Below, in pieces: positions 1 to 46,735 of a stretch of DNA of 64,000 nucleotides. Origin of the DNA: Doris montereyensis (lineage: Eukaryota > Mollusca > Gastropoda > Nudibranchia > Dorididae); NCBI GenBank assembly GCA_037039925.1, contig JAXRKP010000353.1:137501-201500 (forward strand), read 5' to 3'. The notes beneath the pieces are model-generated. The model was not told the origin of the DNA, did no database searches, and saw only the letters and a list, made by a program, of their open reading frames with translations. Each line of letters opens with the position of its first letter. Position 1 is the stretch's first letter. A program made the translations under genes and the position numbers.

Positions 1-844
1 CATCCTCATTTACTAAGATGATAGATCATAGGAGGAGGAGGAGTGTTTTATTTTGGCCTAAGTCTGAATTAGGCAACTATGTTAGCACACTAATGACTGA
101 CTAAGATTGGGACTCTAGAAACCCTTGAAACGGCAACCGTCTCCGCCCGTATCCCCAGTTGGCAGAGACCTGTTACGCATACCTGCGGCTCAATTCTATG
201 GCGATCCATTAGCATACTGACAATATGGCACTTGTGGTCTAATGCTTGGAACTGTGTTGTACACAACAAAAGACATTACCAGAACCCATGCTAGTGCTCT
301 ATTACATTACACTTACACATCATATTCTTGATAGTATTTGTTGATCCATGTAGATCTAGTTATTTTGTATGACGGAAATAATCCATTATCAACCCACTCA
401 CTACTAAGCCATGTGACACATGAGGAGTAAATCTTTATCGCTTAAACCATGTGACATAACCTTGTTTGTGTTGTTTTATATAATATGTCATATAGAATCA
501 ATACATGCACAAAAAGAATGAAATGAAAACAATTTCCCAAAAAAGGAGGTTGACGTATGGCAGGTGGTACTGGTAGGTTCCACTTCTTTCTTTCACTCTT
601 TCACCTCTCTTTCACCTTGCTGTTTCTTCTTAATTTTCCCTGAGTTCACTGCAGTAATGGATGTGGGGAACTTTCAATGAAACCAACAAACCAAACATGA
701 GACAAAAGGATGGTTTTACCAGAAGAAAATAACAAAGAAATTGTTGAGTGGTTTCCAATCAATCGTTTATAGGGGTCATTTTGAATCGCTTGACTTTCCA
801 GGCTTTGTTACATGGGTTGTTTTTTGTTTGTTCTCGCTCCTCAG
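1..844. other. CLIP1 intron (5' end off window)
   Basis: No coding exon is recognisable here. The stretch ends in a pyrimidine-rich acceptor (ctcgctcctcag) at 844. A SINE-C copy occupies 546 to 690; the remaining sequence is AT-rich and unassigned. Upstream CLIP1 exons, including the CAP-Gly domains, must lie before position 1. Confidence 0.6.
546..690 (+). repeat. SINE-C copy 1
   Basis: Body of a dispersed element called SINE-C here. Its recognisable core reads ctggtaggtcctacttcttt, then ttgctgtttcctcttaattc, then caccctgagatc, a stretch like gcatatggtgga, and a caatgaaa end. At least ten other copies occur in the window at matching length and order, which supports a true interspersed family. 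This copy lacks an obvious tRNA-like head. Confidence 0.75.
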
Positions 845-36591
<35,747 letters not shown>

Positions 36592-37000
36592 TGACGAAGA
36601 CCTTGGTTACCGCTGACTGCAAAAAGCCTGTATCTTTGCCTTGCCACCTCTCATTCGTATGCACAGATTTTACTGCAGATGCAAGTCACATCATCCTCTA
36701 TTTAGACTCGGTTGTGATCATGCGTCTGTCTGTTGGTGATTTAGTGATTGGATCAACAAAAGATTTGATTGGAAAACATCTGTCTGTTGGTGATTTAGTG
36801 ATTGGAACAACAAAAAGATTTGATTGGAAAACATCTGTCTGTTGGTGATTTAGTGATTGGATCAACAAAAGGATTTGATTGGAAAACAATTGAATGGAAC
36901 ATCAGAAGACGATCGCATTGAGCTGACACATGATAGCTTTGCTTCTTTATTTATTTGATGAAAGATTTTTAAGGAGGGGGGGTGTGTTGATTGTTGCTGC
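36592..37000 (+). other. CLIP1 3' untranslated region (start)
   Basis: Directly follows the stop and contains a triplicated 54-bp unit (36725-36888). The true end of the transcript cannot be fixed; the first good AATAAA after the stop that was noticed is at 38140-38145. Confidence 0.6.
36725..36888. repeat. 54-bp tandem triplication in CLIP1 3' UTR
   Basis: Three nearly identical units of tctgtctgttggtgatttag, tgattggatcaacaaaagat, ttgattggaaaaca. Lies 134 bp after the CLIP1 stop. Confidence 0.93.
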
Positions 37001-37777
37001 ACTGACTGGATTTAATTTAAGAGTGAAATTTACAATTTGTCGTGTACATATCCTGTTTGTAGGGCATGGGGTGGTGGTGGGGTCGCAGGGAATGTGGGGG
37101 TTATTGACGTTATAGAAATACACTTTCTGTCAAGTGCAAAATATATATAATATACATGAAGTTATTGTTATCAGGGACATCAAATACTCTCACCCTCATC
37201 ATTGGTTCATATTTATTATTCCGCCTTATTTAAACTGCGTCAAGACGTCCCCATTATCCGCATAATCGGCACACTCATATTTGTACCACTGTAAAGAGAA
37301 ATGACTGTCACGTTTGCTTCTTCTGTGCTTTCTATAACTGTGCTATATTATGTGTATGTGTGTGTGTGTGTACATAGAGTGACATTAAATTTATTCTTGC
37401 GCATTCCTCACTTTCTCCACCTATGGAAAGAAGACAAGGTTGTCTATCGAACAAGTCTTTTTTCTCTTTGTCTTTGTGCTTTCATGTAGAATTGGACAAA
37501 TCCGTTTTTTAAATCAAATGAGAGACAGAGAGAAAGAGAGAGAGATTACTGACTGAATGCGTTGTGTTATACTTATACAGAACTCTAGTGAATTACCTCC
37601 CTTTTTTTTTCTCTCTCTATGTGAATATTAGAAATAGGACGAATTGATGGGCTTTCCAACTGAAATATTATTACTGTTACCAAAATACAGACCAGAAGAT
37701 TTTACTTGTGAAAAAAAAAAAAAATGTAGAACCCCACCAAAGTGGTGATGATGAAATGTCATTCAAAGGGCTAGGAG

Positions 37778-38850
37778 ATGTTTGGTTTTAAATTCACAGG
37801 AAATGCAAGGCATGGACTGTGGACCCAGGTTTTCAAACCCAAAGTGGTTGGGGGCTATGCGGGAGGAAGAAGAAAATATAAGAGCATTGCCCCTCAGTCC
37901 TGGACCTTTGGACAACCTTCTATGATAACAGAAGAGCAAGTAGTGAATAGAACCTTCCAGGAAGGACCACAAACACACTGTGGGTACCAGTGTCAGTGAT
38001 AATTAGATCACCTGAAAGGCAAAGTGAACTTTGAACTTCACACTCGACCAATCAACGCTTCTATGGTAATGATTTCATAAGAAAAAGGGAGGAAAACTCA
38101 CTTGGAGGCCAAAGGCAACAATGTAGGCCTAACTGTGATAATAAAGTCTTACTCAGATGATAGATTGTAAATGGCGTGAAAGTGAAAGCAATATGTTATA
38201 TGTTATTTGCTTGTTACTTGCCCACTCTGCCGATGTCTTCATTGTCTTTCCACTTTCTACGCTTTGTTCTCTATTGCCGCCCTGTTTGTGTCACTTTTTT
38301 AAAACATATATATGTATACGTATGTCATGCCGGAATTTCTTCATCTGCTTCTGTCATAGCAAATGGTGGAATTAGTGATGTTCTCAAAATCACCGGCGGG
38401 GATCAGGAGTGCCCGACATATGAATTAGAGCAACTGTGATGTTTTTGCATGCCATGTGCAATGCATCTGTGCGTATGTGTGTGTGTGTGCAAACTACCAT
38501 ACTGTTATTTTTCATTCATGTTTTTTTATGCATGTCAAATAGTTGACGTACCGCATTTGCAAAATTCTTCCATTTTGCCACCATTCAAACGAGTGCCACT
38601 CCCTGAAAACCCATTTATTGAACTGGCATTATGATATCTGATTAAATATGATATTTACAAGAAGAATTCTCTCCTCTTCTCACTGAAATGGTCTTCTTCT
38701 TGGTGTTTTTTGTTTTTGTAATTCAGGCAGGCTTCTGTCAGCTTGAAATGGATCTCCATAATTCTATTGATATTACAAGTGCTGACAGTGGTTTCCAAGG
38801 CAGTGATGGGATCATGCACTTCTTTGGAAAAGTCCAAGGTGACTACAAAC
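37778..38850 (+). other. Cluster of short unassigned open stretches
   Basis: Four stretches follow acceptor-like sequences: 37795-37997 (after ttaaattcacag; encodes ARHGLWTQVFKPKVVGGYAG and more), 38361-38439 (after cttctgtcatag; GGISDVLKITGGDQECPTYE), 38542-38634 (after atgtcaaatag; VDVPHLQNSSILPPFKRVPL) and 38728-38841 (after taattcaggcag; FCQLEMDLHNSIDITSADSG). None is recognised. Composition is more protein-like than the surroundings, but no consistent gene model links them. They may be chance, alternative 3' exons or remnants. Confidence 0.2.
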
Positions 38851-40559
38851 CCATTTCAGGGGCCAAGTCACATTGTCCTAAACTGGCTAGCCATGGGGTG
38901 AAATTCACTTTCTGCGGCTGTTTCTGTTTCTTCTCTTTCATCATATTCCAATCTCCCATCTCTTTGTTCCTAGTGGTCTCCTCATATTTTCTCCATTAAT
39001 GACCCTGCCCATCCCGTATTCATGTAGTGATTATATATATAATGATAATATAGCGCCAATCACCTAATTCATCTTGTGGCACTTTACATATTTTAAGACA
39101 ATAATGGAGCACAATATATTATTATGATACATTTGAAAATTGAGACATGCTGAAGGAATTACAATAAAATATATAGGCCTACTAGTGATTAACGACATCT
39201 GAGATGTAAAATTCCATTGAAAGAAAGACGAAGTGATATATAAGAGTTAATGTTCAGTAAAATTCAATGCGAATATGTTTTGTTTGTAACATTCATTAGA
39301 AAATAAACAGGCATGTTTTTAGGGAAGATTTGAAGGAATTTATATAATATGTGTGTGTGTGTGTGTGTGGGTTTCTAGCTTCACTCACCCAAAGTACACC
39401 CAGAGCCTAACCATTTTCCCTATAATGATGATGATAATGAGCTTTGCAATTTCTTCGTGGATGATATTATCAATTCTGATTTTTGCAGTGATGTCTTTGT
39501 ACAACGCCTTTTCTTCACAGAAAATATTTGAATCGCTTTTAATAAATCCATGCAATTTTTTGTAGTTTTTTTTAATTCATAGCTGCATCTTCAAATATAT
39601 TATTTATTTTATATATATATATATCTAAGTGAATCAAAATGGAAATAGAAACATGACTGGTTTTATTAACAAGCTCAGAAAAAGTTGCTTCTTGTTTAGT
39701 GTCTTCAATGTTGCTTTAATTACGGACACTCAAATGTGTTATAAGGTTTGGATTGGGTTTGAGTTGGGTTGGGTTTTTTCCCCAGTTTCCCAGTTTGCTG
39801 TGCCTTATTATTTCTATTAAGAGGGGGGGGGGGGGGGGGGGGGAGTTATGTGCTTGAATTTTGTTTCTTTTTGTACTTTCTGTAAATAATCTGTTTGAGA
39901 GATTTTTTGAGTGTCACATGAGACTGGACAAATATCGATGAGACACGTGCAATCTTCTTACCACAAAGGTGCAACTTATATTATATTATCATTGTATGGC
40001 TCCAGTTTCCTCAAAGAAACTCAATATGTGTTTTATTTTATATTTACATTTCCGTGTCTGGGGAAGAGTGGAATCTGAAACAAAAAAGTTTTTTTAATAT
40101 TTCATTTGGTTTAGTTTTAAGTTTGAGTCATTTCTATAGCTTGCTGATCGTCACATAATTTGCTCCTGCTGGGTTGGTTATTGGGGTTGTTTTTTGTTTG
40201 TGCCGATTTCATTCTTTTCACCATCATTTACATTGCCACCAATCATCAACTTACGATAATACATGTACAGTACGGCCCGTATTCCCCGAACACGTGTTTG
40301 AAGAAAGCATGGAATCCCTGAATTCATGACAAAGTCCCAACCAAGATCCTTCTTTGTACGTCTATGGTATTCCCAGAGACATTTATTCATTTAAACTGAT
40401 TTTCTGGTCCCAAGGAGTTCGGGAGAATACGGGCTATACTGTACCACATACTCTTCTCAATGGTTGAGTTTTCACCTCCAGACATTCCATTAGTATGTTT
40501 GAAGTGACAATCTTTCACAGACAGAAAAGAAAAAAGGAAGACCCCCCCCCCCTTCCTCT

Positions 40560-40940
40560 CCTCTCTCTCCAAAGGATAAGACAATGCAAAGGTGATCAGA
40601 ATAAGATTTAAACAAAGATGATCAAACATTAGAATGGTATAACACAGGTGATCAGAATAAGATAAAAACAGAGGTAATCGGAGGTGAGATAAAACAAAAG
40701 TGATCACAGATAAGATGAAAACAATTGATCAGAGATGGAGAAATAAAACAATACAAATGTTCAAAGATGAAACAGAGGTAATCAGAGGTGAGATAAAACA
40801 AAAATAATCAGAGGTGAGATAAAACAAAAGTAATCAGAGGTGAGATCAAACGCAATGATGATCACAGATAGGAGAAATAAAACAAACAATTGATCAGAGA
40901 TGAAGAAATAAAACAAATTAAATGTTCAAAGATGAAACAG
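40560..40940. repeat. Irregular repeat of gatcagaggtgagataaaac type
   Basis: About ten diverged copies spaced 25 to 45 bp, with variants aataagataaaaacagaggt and agatggagaaataaaac. Old, decayed array in the intergenic region. Confidence 0.7.
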
Positions 40941-41449
40941 AGGCTAGAAACACACACGGACAATGGACATACAATTTGTCAGGCATAGTGAGCAAATGTT
41001 GAAATAAAGGCCAGTAAATCTTAAAACTTCAGTAAAGAAAGTGACATTGGAAACCTTTTATTCCAGGCATTGGAAACCTTTTATTCCAAAGTGAAATAGA
41101 GTGGAGGGGTCAGTGATTTTAAGAACAAATACCTGAACATCAGCCAAATACTACCATTTTTTCTCTGTAATCCCAGCATTACTGACAATGGTGGTGTGGA
41201 AGTTGTAGTACTTGTCCATTACACTGGAGGTCAACGTTCCTCTCCATTCCAGGGCATGTGTGTGTTAAATGGCTATACCATGTTGTTGTTTTTAATTATT
41301 TTAGTTAGGTATGTTTGTGGTTGTTTTCGTCATCAAATGAAAGTCTTTACTGCATAGACCTGACCCAGTCAGGATTTATTTCTATTACCACTAACTAGTC
41401 ATATTGTATTTTTAGAGGCGGCTGAAAAATGTAGCATCTGTGGGCTATG

Positions 41450-41705
41450 GTGATACTGATAGTAGGCAGTTGGGACCATGAGGTTATGGGTTTGAATCCT
41501 AGTTTTGTGCTGTACCATACTTATATGTGCCATGTCCTGGGGGACAAATATTTTAAAAAGATTTTTTCCTCCATCTTGGGTTGGCGGGTGCTGCTGGTAG
41601 GTCCTATTTCTTTCCTTTCATTCATCTTTCATCTTAATGTTTCCTCTTAATTCACCCTGAGATCGCCGCAATGGTGGACAGGGTAAATTTCAATGAAACA
41701 CGCAA
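41450..41705 (+). repeat. SINE-C copy 7 (with tRNA-like head)
   Basis: Head: tgatagtaggcagttgggac, gaggttatgggtttgaatcc (B box). Body: gttggcgggtgctgctggta, ggtcctatttctttcctttc, aattcaccctgagatcgccg, ending tttcaatgaaacac. The most complete SINE-C in the window. Confidence 0.85.
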
Positions 41706-41835
41706 ACCCCCACATTGGCACCCAGATTCAAATATGGGAATCGGCTAAAGCTTGGGAGTTTTGAGATTCAGGGGAGGGGCCCTGGCCCTGCGTTATTCAC
41801 CAGTCCCACTTTTGGATATTGTAGCTACAGAAATG

Positions 41836-41883
41836 GGGCTCGGTAGTCCAGAGGCAAGGTGTCTACCTCTCAACCAGAAGGTT
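41836..41883 (+). repeat. SINE-A copy 6 (head only)
   Basis: ggggctcggtagtccagagg, caaggtgtctacctctcaac, cagaaggt, then unrelated sequence. A 3'-truncated head. Confidence 0.75.
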
Positions 41884-42589
41884 TGCACATACACAACTGC
41901 TTACAATAAGAAAATCTTTTGACTTTTAGTCATCTTACTTTTGGAGATGCCTGTGCTGAATTTAAACTCTCGTCTCAAACTGAAATCCCACAATCTATGC
42001 TGACTGATATTTCGCATGTGGGTTGGACTAGAGGTAACATTTATGACCATCAGCTAACTTAGGCGTAAAATAAGAAATGAGTTTTTTTTTTAATTTAAAA
42101 AATTTACCAATGCTTCATTCAGCTGTGATCATTTTCTTTGATATGCCTTTTTTATTAGTATTAATGTGCAAAGAGTTCTGCCAAAAAGTTGTGACAAATT
42201 CAAATATGACGGAAGGAAGTCGAAGGCAGAGGATGTTTTTATCATGGAGTAAAAATGGACAACATTGTCATTTATCATTTAGACATTGTCATTTAAAAAT
42301 GAAACACAACATTGTCATTTAAAAATGAAACACAACATTCATCTTGAATAACAAATTTGATTGAGTGAGTTGGGGTTGGGTTTTTTCAAAACAATACAAT
42401 GGAATAATTGAAAAAATAAAAGAGAAGAGAGTTAAATAATTATTTTGATGTCTTTGGAGTTTGTTTGTTTGTTTGTTTATTTAGACAGGACAATGCTCCA
42501 TGGAAGAAGTAATGTGTAATGTGACATGGCTTGGGTCTTTTGATTCCTTCGTCTTGGTTGTATGAATTGCTCAAATTTGATAAACCTTT

Positions 42590-42755
42590 GTGAGGTAGTG
42601 GAGGGAGGGGGGGGGGTGTGTGCTACTGATAGGTCCTACTTCTTTCCTTTCTCTCCATGACATTGCCATCTCTTTTATTTCGCTGTTTCCTCTGAACTGA
42701 CCCTGAGATCACCGCATATGGAGGATGAGTTGAATTCCAATGAGATAAATAAAGA
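42590..42755 (+). repeat. SINE-C copy 8
   Basis: gtgtgctactgataggtcct, acttctttcctttctctcca, tttcgctgtttcctctgaac, tgaccctgagatcaccgcat, ending ttccaatgagataaataaag. Confidence 0.85.
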
Positions 42756-44600
42756 ACTCTTTCTGAGTCTGATCAACAGGAGTCTACACACCATTTATAA
42801 ATGATGAATAATAGGCTATGTCATGTAGGACTTTGAAATGACTGAGGGTTGGGATTGAGAGAAGGAAGATGACCAAAGAGCATTTAGTTAGCTCAGATCT
42901 TGAATTGTTTTGTTGTCTTCAGGGTGGTTTTTTGTTGATGTTTTTTACAAGTATTCATATGGGTCACTTCCATTCTTGCGCTCCTCACATTCAAAGTCTC
43001 TTTGTACATTGAAATATGCACTGCAAAACATTGCTCCTAATATAAGTTATATGGTAGTTATAGTCTTGTATTTGTAATTAGAAACAGGGTGAAGGATTAT
43101 TAATTTTTGTTTACAAATGTGTTTTACTACAAGTACAATTTTTGGTGTGGTCCCAAACAACATACATTACGTGCTGCTATGTGAATATGAGTGGTGCAGT
43201 TTTTCATACATACAATAGTGATGAGTTGGTGGATAAAAATGTATATCAAGTGACATGAATATGAATATGATTAATATTAATATTATATATATATATATAA
43301 TACTTGTGAACAGTTTGTAAGAAAAGCGGTCATTTCTTAACTTAGTCGCCAAAAGGCAAATTTGTAGGATGGTAACTTTTTATTATGTCAGACAGTGTGT
43401 TACTTTTTTCTTTTCTTTTTTTGTCTAGTAGTATATAAGTGGAAGTAGTTTTAGTCTGAGTATGTTGTTGTTACGTTATAAAAAAATTTATGGAACCTCT
43501 TGAAGTTTGATCACTTTAAAAACGAAGAGAGATTTTCTGTCAAATGCCCTAATAATAATAACATTGACACTGTTTTGTATATGATATCTGGCTATGACTA
43601 TGATGACCACTGTTTTTTTGTTTTTGCTAATTGACTCTTCCTACAGGTCTTTCTTTTATTTCCTTGTGAAGATTTAGAAGAACACAACAAGTTCTGTTTA
43701 AAATAGAAAAAGTCATTTTTGTACTTTATGCTTTTAGGGTTGACCGTTTTGACTTATTTATAAAACAATCACCGATTTTGAAAAGTTGTGCTTTTTTCTA
43801 AACAAAGTATGTTTTTATTGTTGATACTGACACAATCAATGATGTCTGCATTCATAATCATCGCATGGGCACTTTCATTGTAAGCTACTAAAGTGATCAT
43901 TGTGTGTATTAAGAATTATATTAATATTATTCAACAAATTGTGTATACTGGATTTAGATCATATTACAATAACTTTTGAACTGTTCATCATAGTCTTTAA
44001 AATAAATAGCGTAAATAAATGGGAAGTATCACAAAGTTTGAAGCATAGTACAACTTTTTCCAACCAATTCATGAACTAGCTGTGGTGGATGGTGACGGTG
44101 GTCTCGTGTTGTTAGGCAATCAGATTTGAGACAGAGTTCATGGTCCTGAAATCTTCTTTTTTCCTTTTTTGTTGTTGTTGCTAGAACTAGATCCAAGGTC
44201 GTTGTGCCCTCAGGAAAGACACTTGACATTTATCATGTGTTGCCATGACAGCACAGCACAGTAGCCTACACACCTACAGTAGCCTACACCTACACCGCTA
44301 CAGTAGCCTACACATCTACAGTAGCCTACACCTACACAGCTACAGTTGGTGGCAATGCCACACCATTATCCTGTCCAAGGATTGATCTCCTATTGCTTAT
44401 TCTGCCTTATGCTGTTACTGTTGTTAGTAGTAGTAGAAACCAAGATATAAAAATATAGATTAACGCCATCCACGCGGGCACCGACTGGTACTGCGCCTGG
44501 CACTAGTGGCATTCCAATTTCTTTAGAGAAAGGGATGTAGACTATGAACATCATCAAGCACCAAGTGACCAAATAGGGTTGGGTTTTTTAATCCCTGAGG
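42756..44600. other. Intergenic, no gene
   Basis: AT-rich. An AT run near 43285-43301 and short direct repeats of acagtagcctacac around 44260-44345. Nothing else recognised. Confidence 0.45.
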
Positions 44601-44611
44601 AAAAAAAAATG

Positions 44612-44712
44612 CCCGAAGCGGGGCTCGAACCTAGTACCTCTGGGTCACACTCACAGTGCAATGCCTTTTACTTTTATTAATTTTTAACCACTCAGCCATC
44701 TCGTTCCTAAAT
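44612..44712 (-). repeat. tRNA-like SINE head
   Basis: The minus strand reads gagatggctgagtggttaaa (A box) and, after an insert, ctaggttcgagccccgcttc (B box). Spacing and a long non-tRNA insert argue against a functional tRNA gene; a Leu/Ser-type SINE head is likelier. Confidence 0.5.
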
Positions 44713-44986
44713 CAGGATGTGGTTCAGTTAGAATGGGCTTCTAGTTAGGCCTGAACTGAAAGGAATGCTGTTACTTTACAGTTACAGTACCTCTAGTTGT
44801 GTAACTTTTTACTGGTCGCTCACCCCTTAAACTACACCTAGCTAAAGGTTTCATTCACTCAAGGCAGGTCCGCGCAGTGGTAGTCGTCAACACTACGATG
44901 ATGATACCGGTACTGATAAGATGAAACGTGATACTGATAAGATGAAACGTGATACTGATAAGATGATATGTGGTACCTGTAAGTAA

Positions 44987-45289
44987 GACAATGAAAGTCG
45001 CAGACCGTGTAAGTCTAAAATTAGTAACACCTTTTTTTTTCCGCTTTTCTAACATATTAAGCCCTTATTATGCCTTGTCTAGTTAGGATTCCGTGGCACA
45101 AGAACGAAAAGAAACCTGTATCATAACCATATGAGCAATTTATGTATCTCTATTGGGTCTAATTTTTGACACTTGCAAACTGTGCTTGTGTATGAAAATA
45201 GATAAAAAATATGCAGCATCATTTTCTTTGATTTTCTCAAAATATCCAAAATTGGACTTACACCTACACGGTTTGCGACTTTCACTGTC
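44987..45289. mobile_element. MITE-like element, copy 2 (303 bp)
   Basis: The left end gacaatgaaagtcgca pairs with the right end tgcgactttcactgtc, with further pairing inward (accgtg with cacggt). Co-linear with 12661-12962. Flanks on both sides hold gtggtacc, which may reflect insertion into a short local repeat (three actgataagatgaaacgtga units lie just left). No coding capacity. Confidence 0.8.
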
Positions 45290-45816
45290 AAGATGTGGTA
45301 CCCTCTATAAGTATAAGGTAATAGTAGTAGGTCGTACCCTTCATGCTTACTTGAATAATGTCCCAACATCTTATATCTGTGGCCATAAAAATGTTTTCTT
45401 GCAGTGTTGACACAGTTTCATTGCTATTGCATGAATGTTTGTTGTTGAAAAACAAATTGCATTTTTGTGCTTCTTCAGTGTTGAAAAGATAAATTTGATC
45501 CTTTTCTTCCATATGCCTCCCATTTTGTCCGGCTTTTTATTATTCCCAACATCTTCTCTCCAATAGCTCTGTTCCCTTGTACTTGTATATATAAATAAAT
45601 GAAATACAATAATAAAAAAAAAGCTTCCATGACACATGAGACAATTTGATCCGTGTTTTATATGAAATCTATATATATATTTCTGAGTTGGCCGTTCTTT
45701 TTGTTCGCCAAAGGCACTGTTACCAGGCCACTAAGTGTAACCATAAATATTTTCAAAGGACTTTTCTTGTGTGAGTTCAAGTCCCAGATTTCTGCTCTAT
45801 ACTATACAAACAGGGG

Positions 45817-46455
45817 GACTCAGTTGTCTCCTTAGTCCAGAGGCAACCAAAAGGTCATGGATTCAAGCCCCAAAAGGTGGAAACATTTTCTCGACTCATT
45901 TTCAAATAAAACTCCCCCCCCCCCCCCCCCCTGGTTCAGGTAGGTGGATCAACACCTAGTCCCATCAGAAAGTAAGGTTCCTTCAAAAGCCATTACGGCC
46001 TACTACAGAGCCTGAGCTCATCCCAGTTTCTATAGCGTGAAACGGAACAGGTGATAATAATCACATCCTGGACAGGATGCTAATGCTAGTCTGACGCAGG
46101 TTTTTACTCCCAACCTAATGCTTGTACCCATTTTGCACCTGGGTCGAGTGGGGAAAATGCGTGTTAATTATCTTTCCCGAGGAACACAACGTCGGGCTTT
46201 GCTTTACCGGAGTTCAAACCTGGGACCTCATGATCCCCAGTCCAGCAGCCTAACCGCTCGGCCACCGACGCCACAGTCCCATCAGAGACGGACGATTACA
46301 AAGGAGGCCCTGTGTACAGATCACAACACTCTGCACATTACAGATGCCTTGGCTGTTTACAGTGCAGTTCAGACAAAATTAAAAATCCTACTAAAAACCC
46401 CGAGATCCGTCTAGTTGTGGATGCGGGTAAAATCAAATCAAATCAAATCTATACT
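45817..46455 (+). repeat. SINE-A copy 7, split by a SINE-B
   Basis: 5' part 45817-45969 (ccttagtccagaggcaacca, gattcaagcccc, taggtggatcaacacctagt). The 3' part from 46275 resumes at agtcccatcagagacggacg and runs through gtacagatcacaacactctg to an aatcaaatcaaa tail. The 12-bp agtcccatcaga is duplicated on both sides of the insert. Confidence 0.93.
45970..46274 (-). repeat. SINE-B copy 2 (nested, full length)
   Basis: Minus strand from 46274: gtggcgtcggtggccgagcg, gttaggctgctggactgggg, caggtttgaactccggtaaa (A and B boxes), then the SINE-B body to an aaccttactt end. 305 bp, flanked by a perfect 12-bp target-site duplication inside SINE-A copy 7. The head resembles a Leu/Ser tRNA. Confidence 0.95.
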
Positions 46456-46654
46456 ATTCACTATACAAACATGATTAAAAACGGTCGAGGGTTTTAGTTT
46501 TTAAGAACATTCAAGTGGCTATTGGACATGGACTTTGCCATACACTCACACATACACATGTCATTTCAAGACCGAGACTAGCAATTGCCACTCTCGAAGT
46601 ATTAGGAGAAGCCAAGAACAGACACGCATATTATATCATTGTGCTACTAATGCT

Positions 46655-46735
46655 AGTCTCATGGTATGTGGCAAAATTCAGTGATCTCAGGATGAATTAA
46701 GAGGAAATAGCAAGATGAAAGAAAGGCATGTGAAA
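46655..46735 (-). repeat. SINE-C copy 9 (root of the 33-bp array)
   Basis: Reverse-complement SINE-C: gtgatctcaggatgaattaa, gaggaaatagcaagatgaaa, then gtgaaagtaaggaaagaaga aligns with the SINE-C 5' body, and the sequence runs without break into the array. Confidence 0.85.

Larger units (their letters stand above)
37001..41446. other. Intergenic or CLIP1 3' UTR, mostly unassigned
   Basis: No recognised gene. Simple repeats: GT runs near 37350, 38475 and 39350, AT runs near 39615, and a G run at 39823-39843. A loose array of gatcagaggtgagataaaac-type units spans 40560-40940. Short open stretches at 37.78-38.9 kb are listed separately. AATAAA candidates exist at 38140. Confidence 0.45.

Noticed and set aside
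44612..44712. A tRNA gene on the minus strand
   Set aside because: A and B boxes are present, but the arms do not fold well by eye and there is an A-rich insert; a SINE head is likelier.
45970..46274. A tRNA-Leu/Ser gene at the SINE-B head
   Set aside because: The tRNA-like part continues into a shared SINE body, and the whole is flanked by a target-site duplication.
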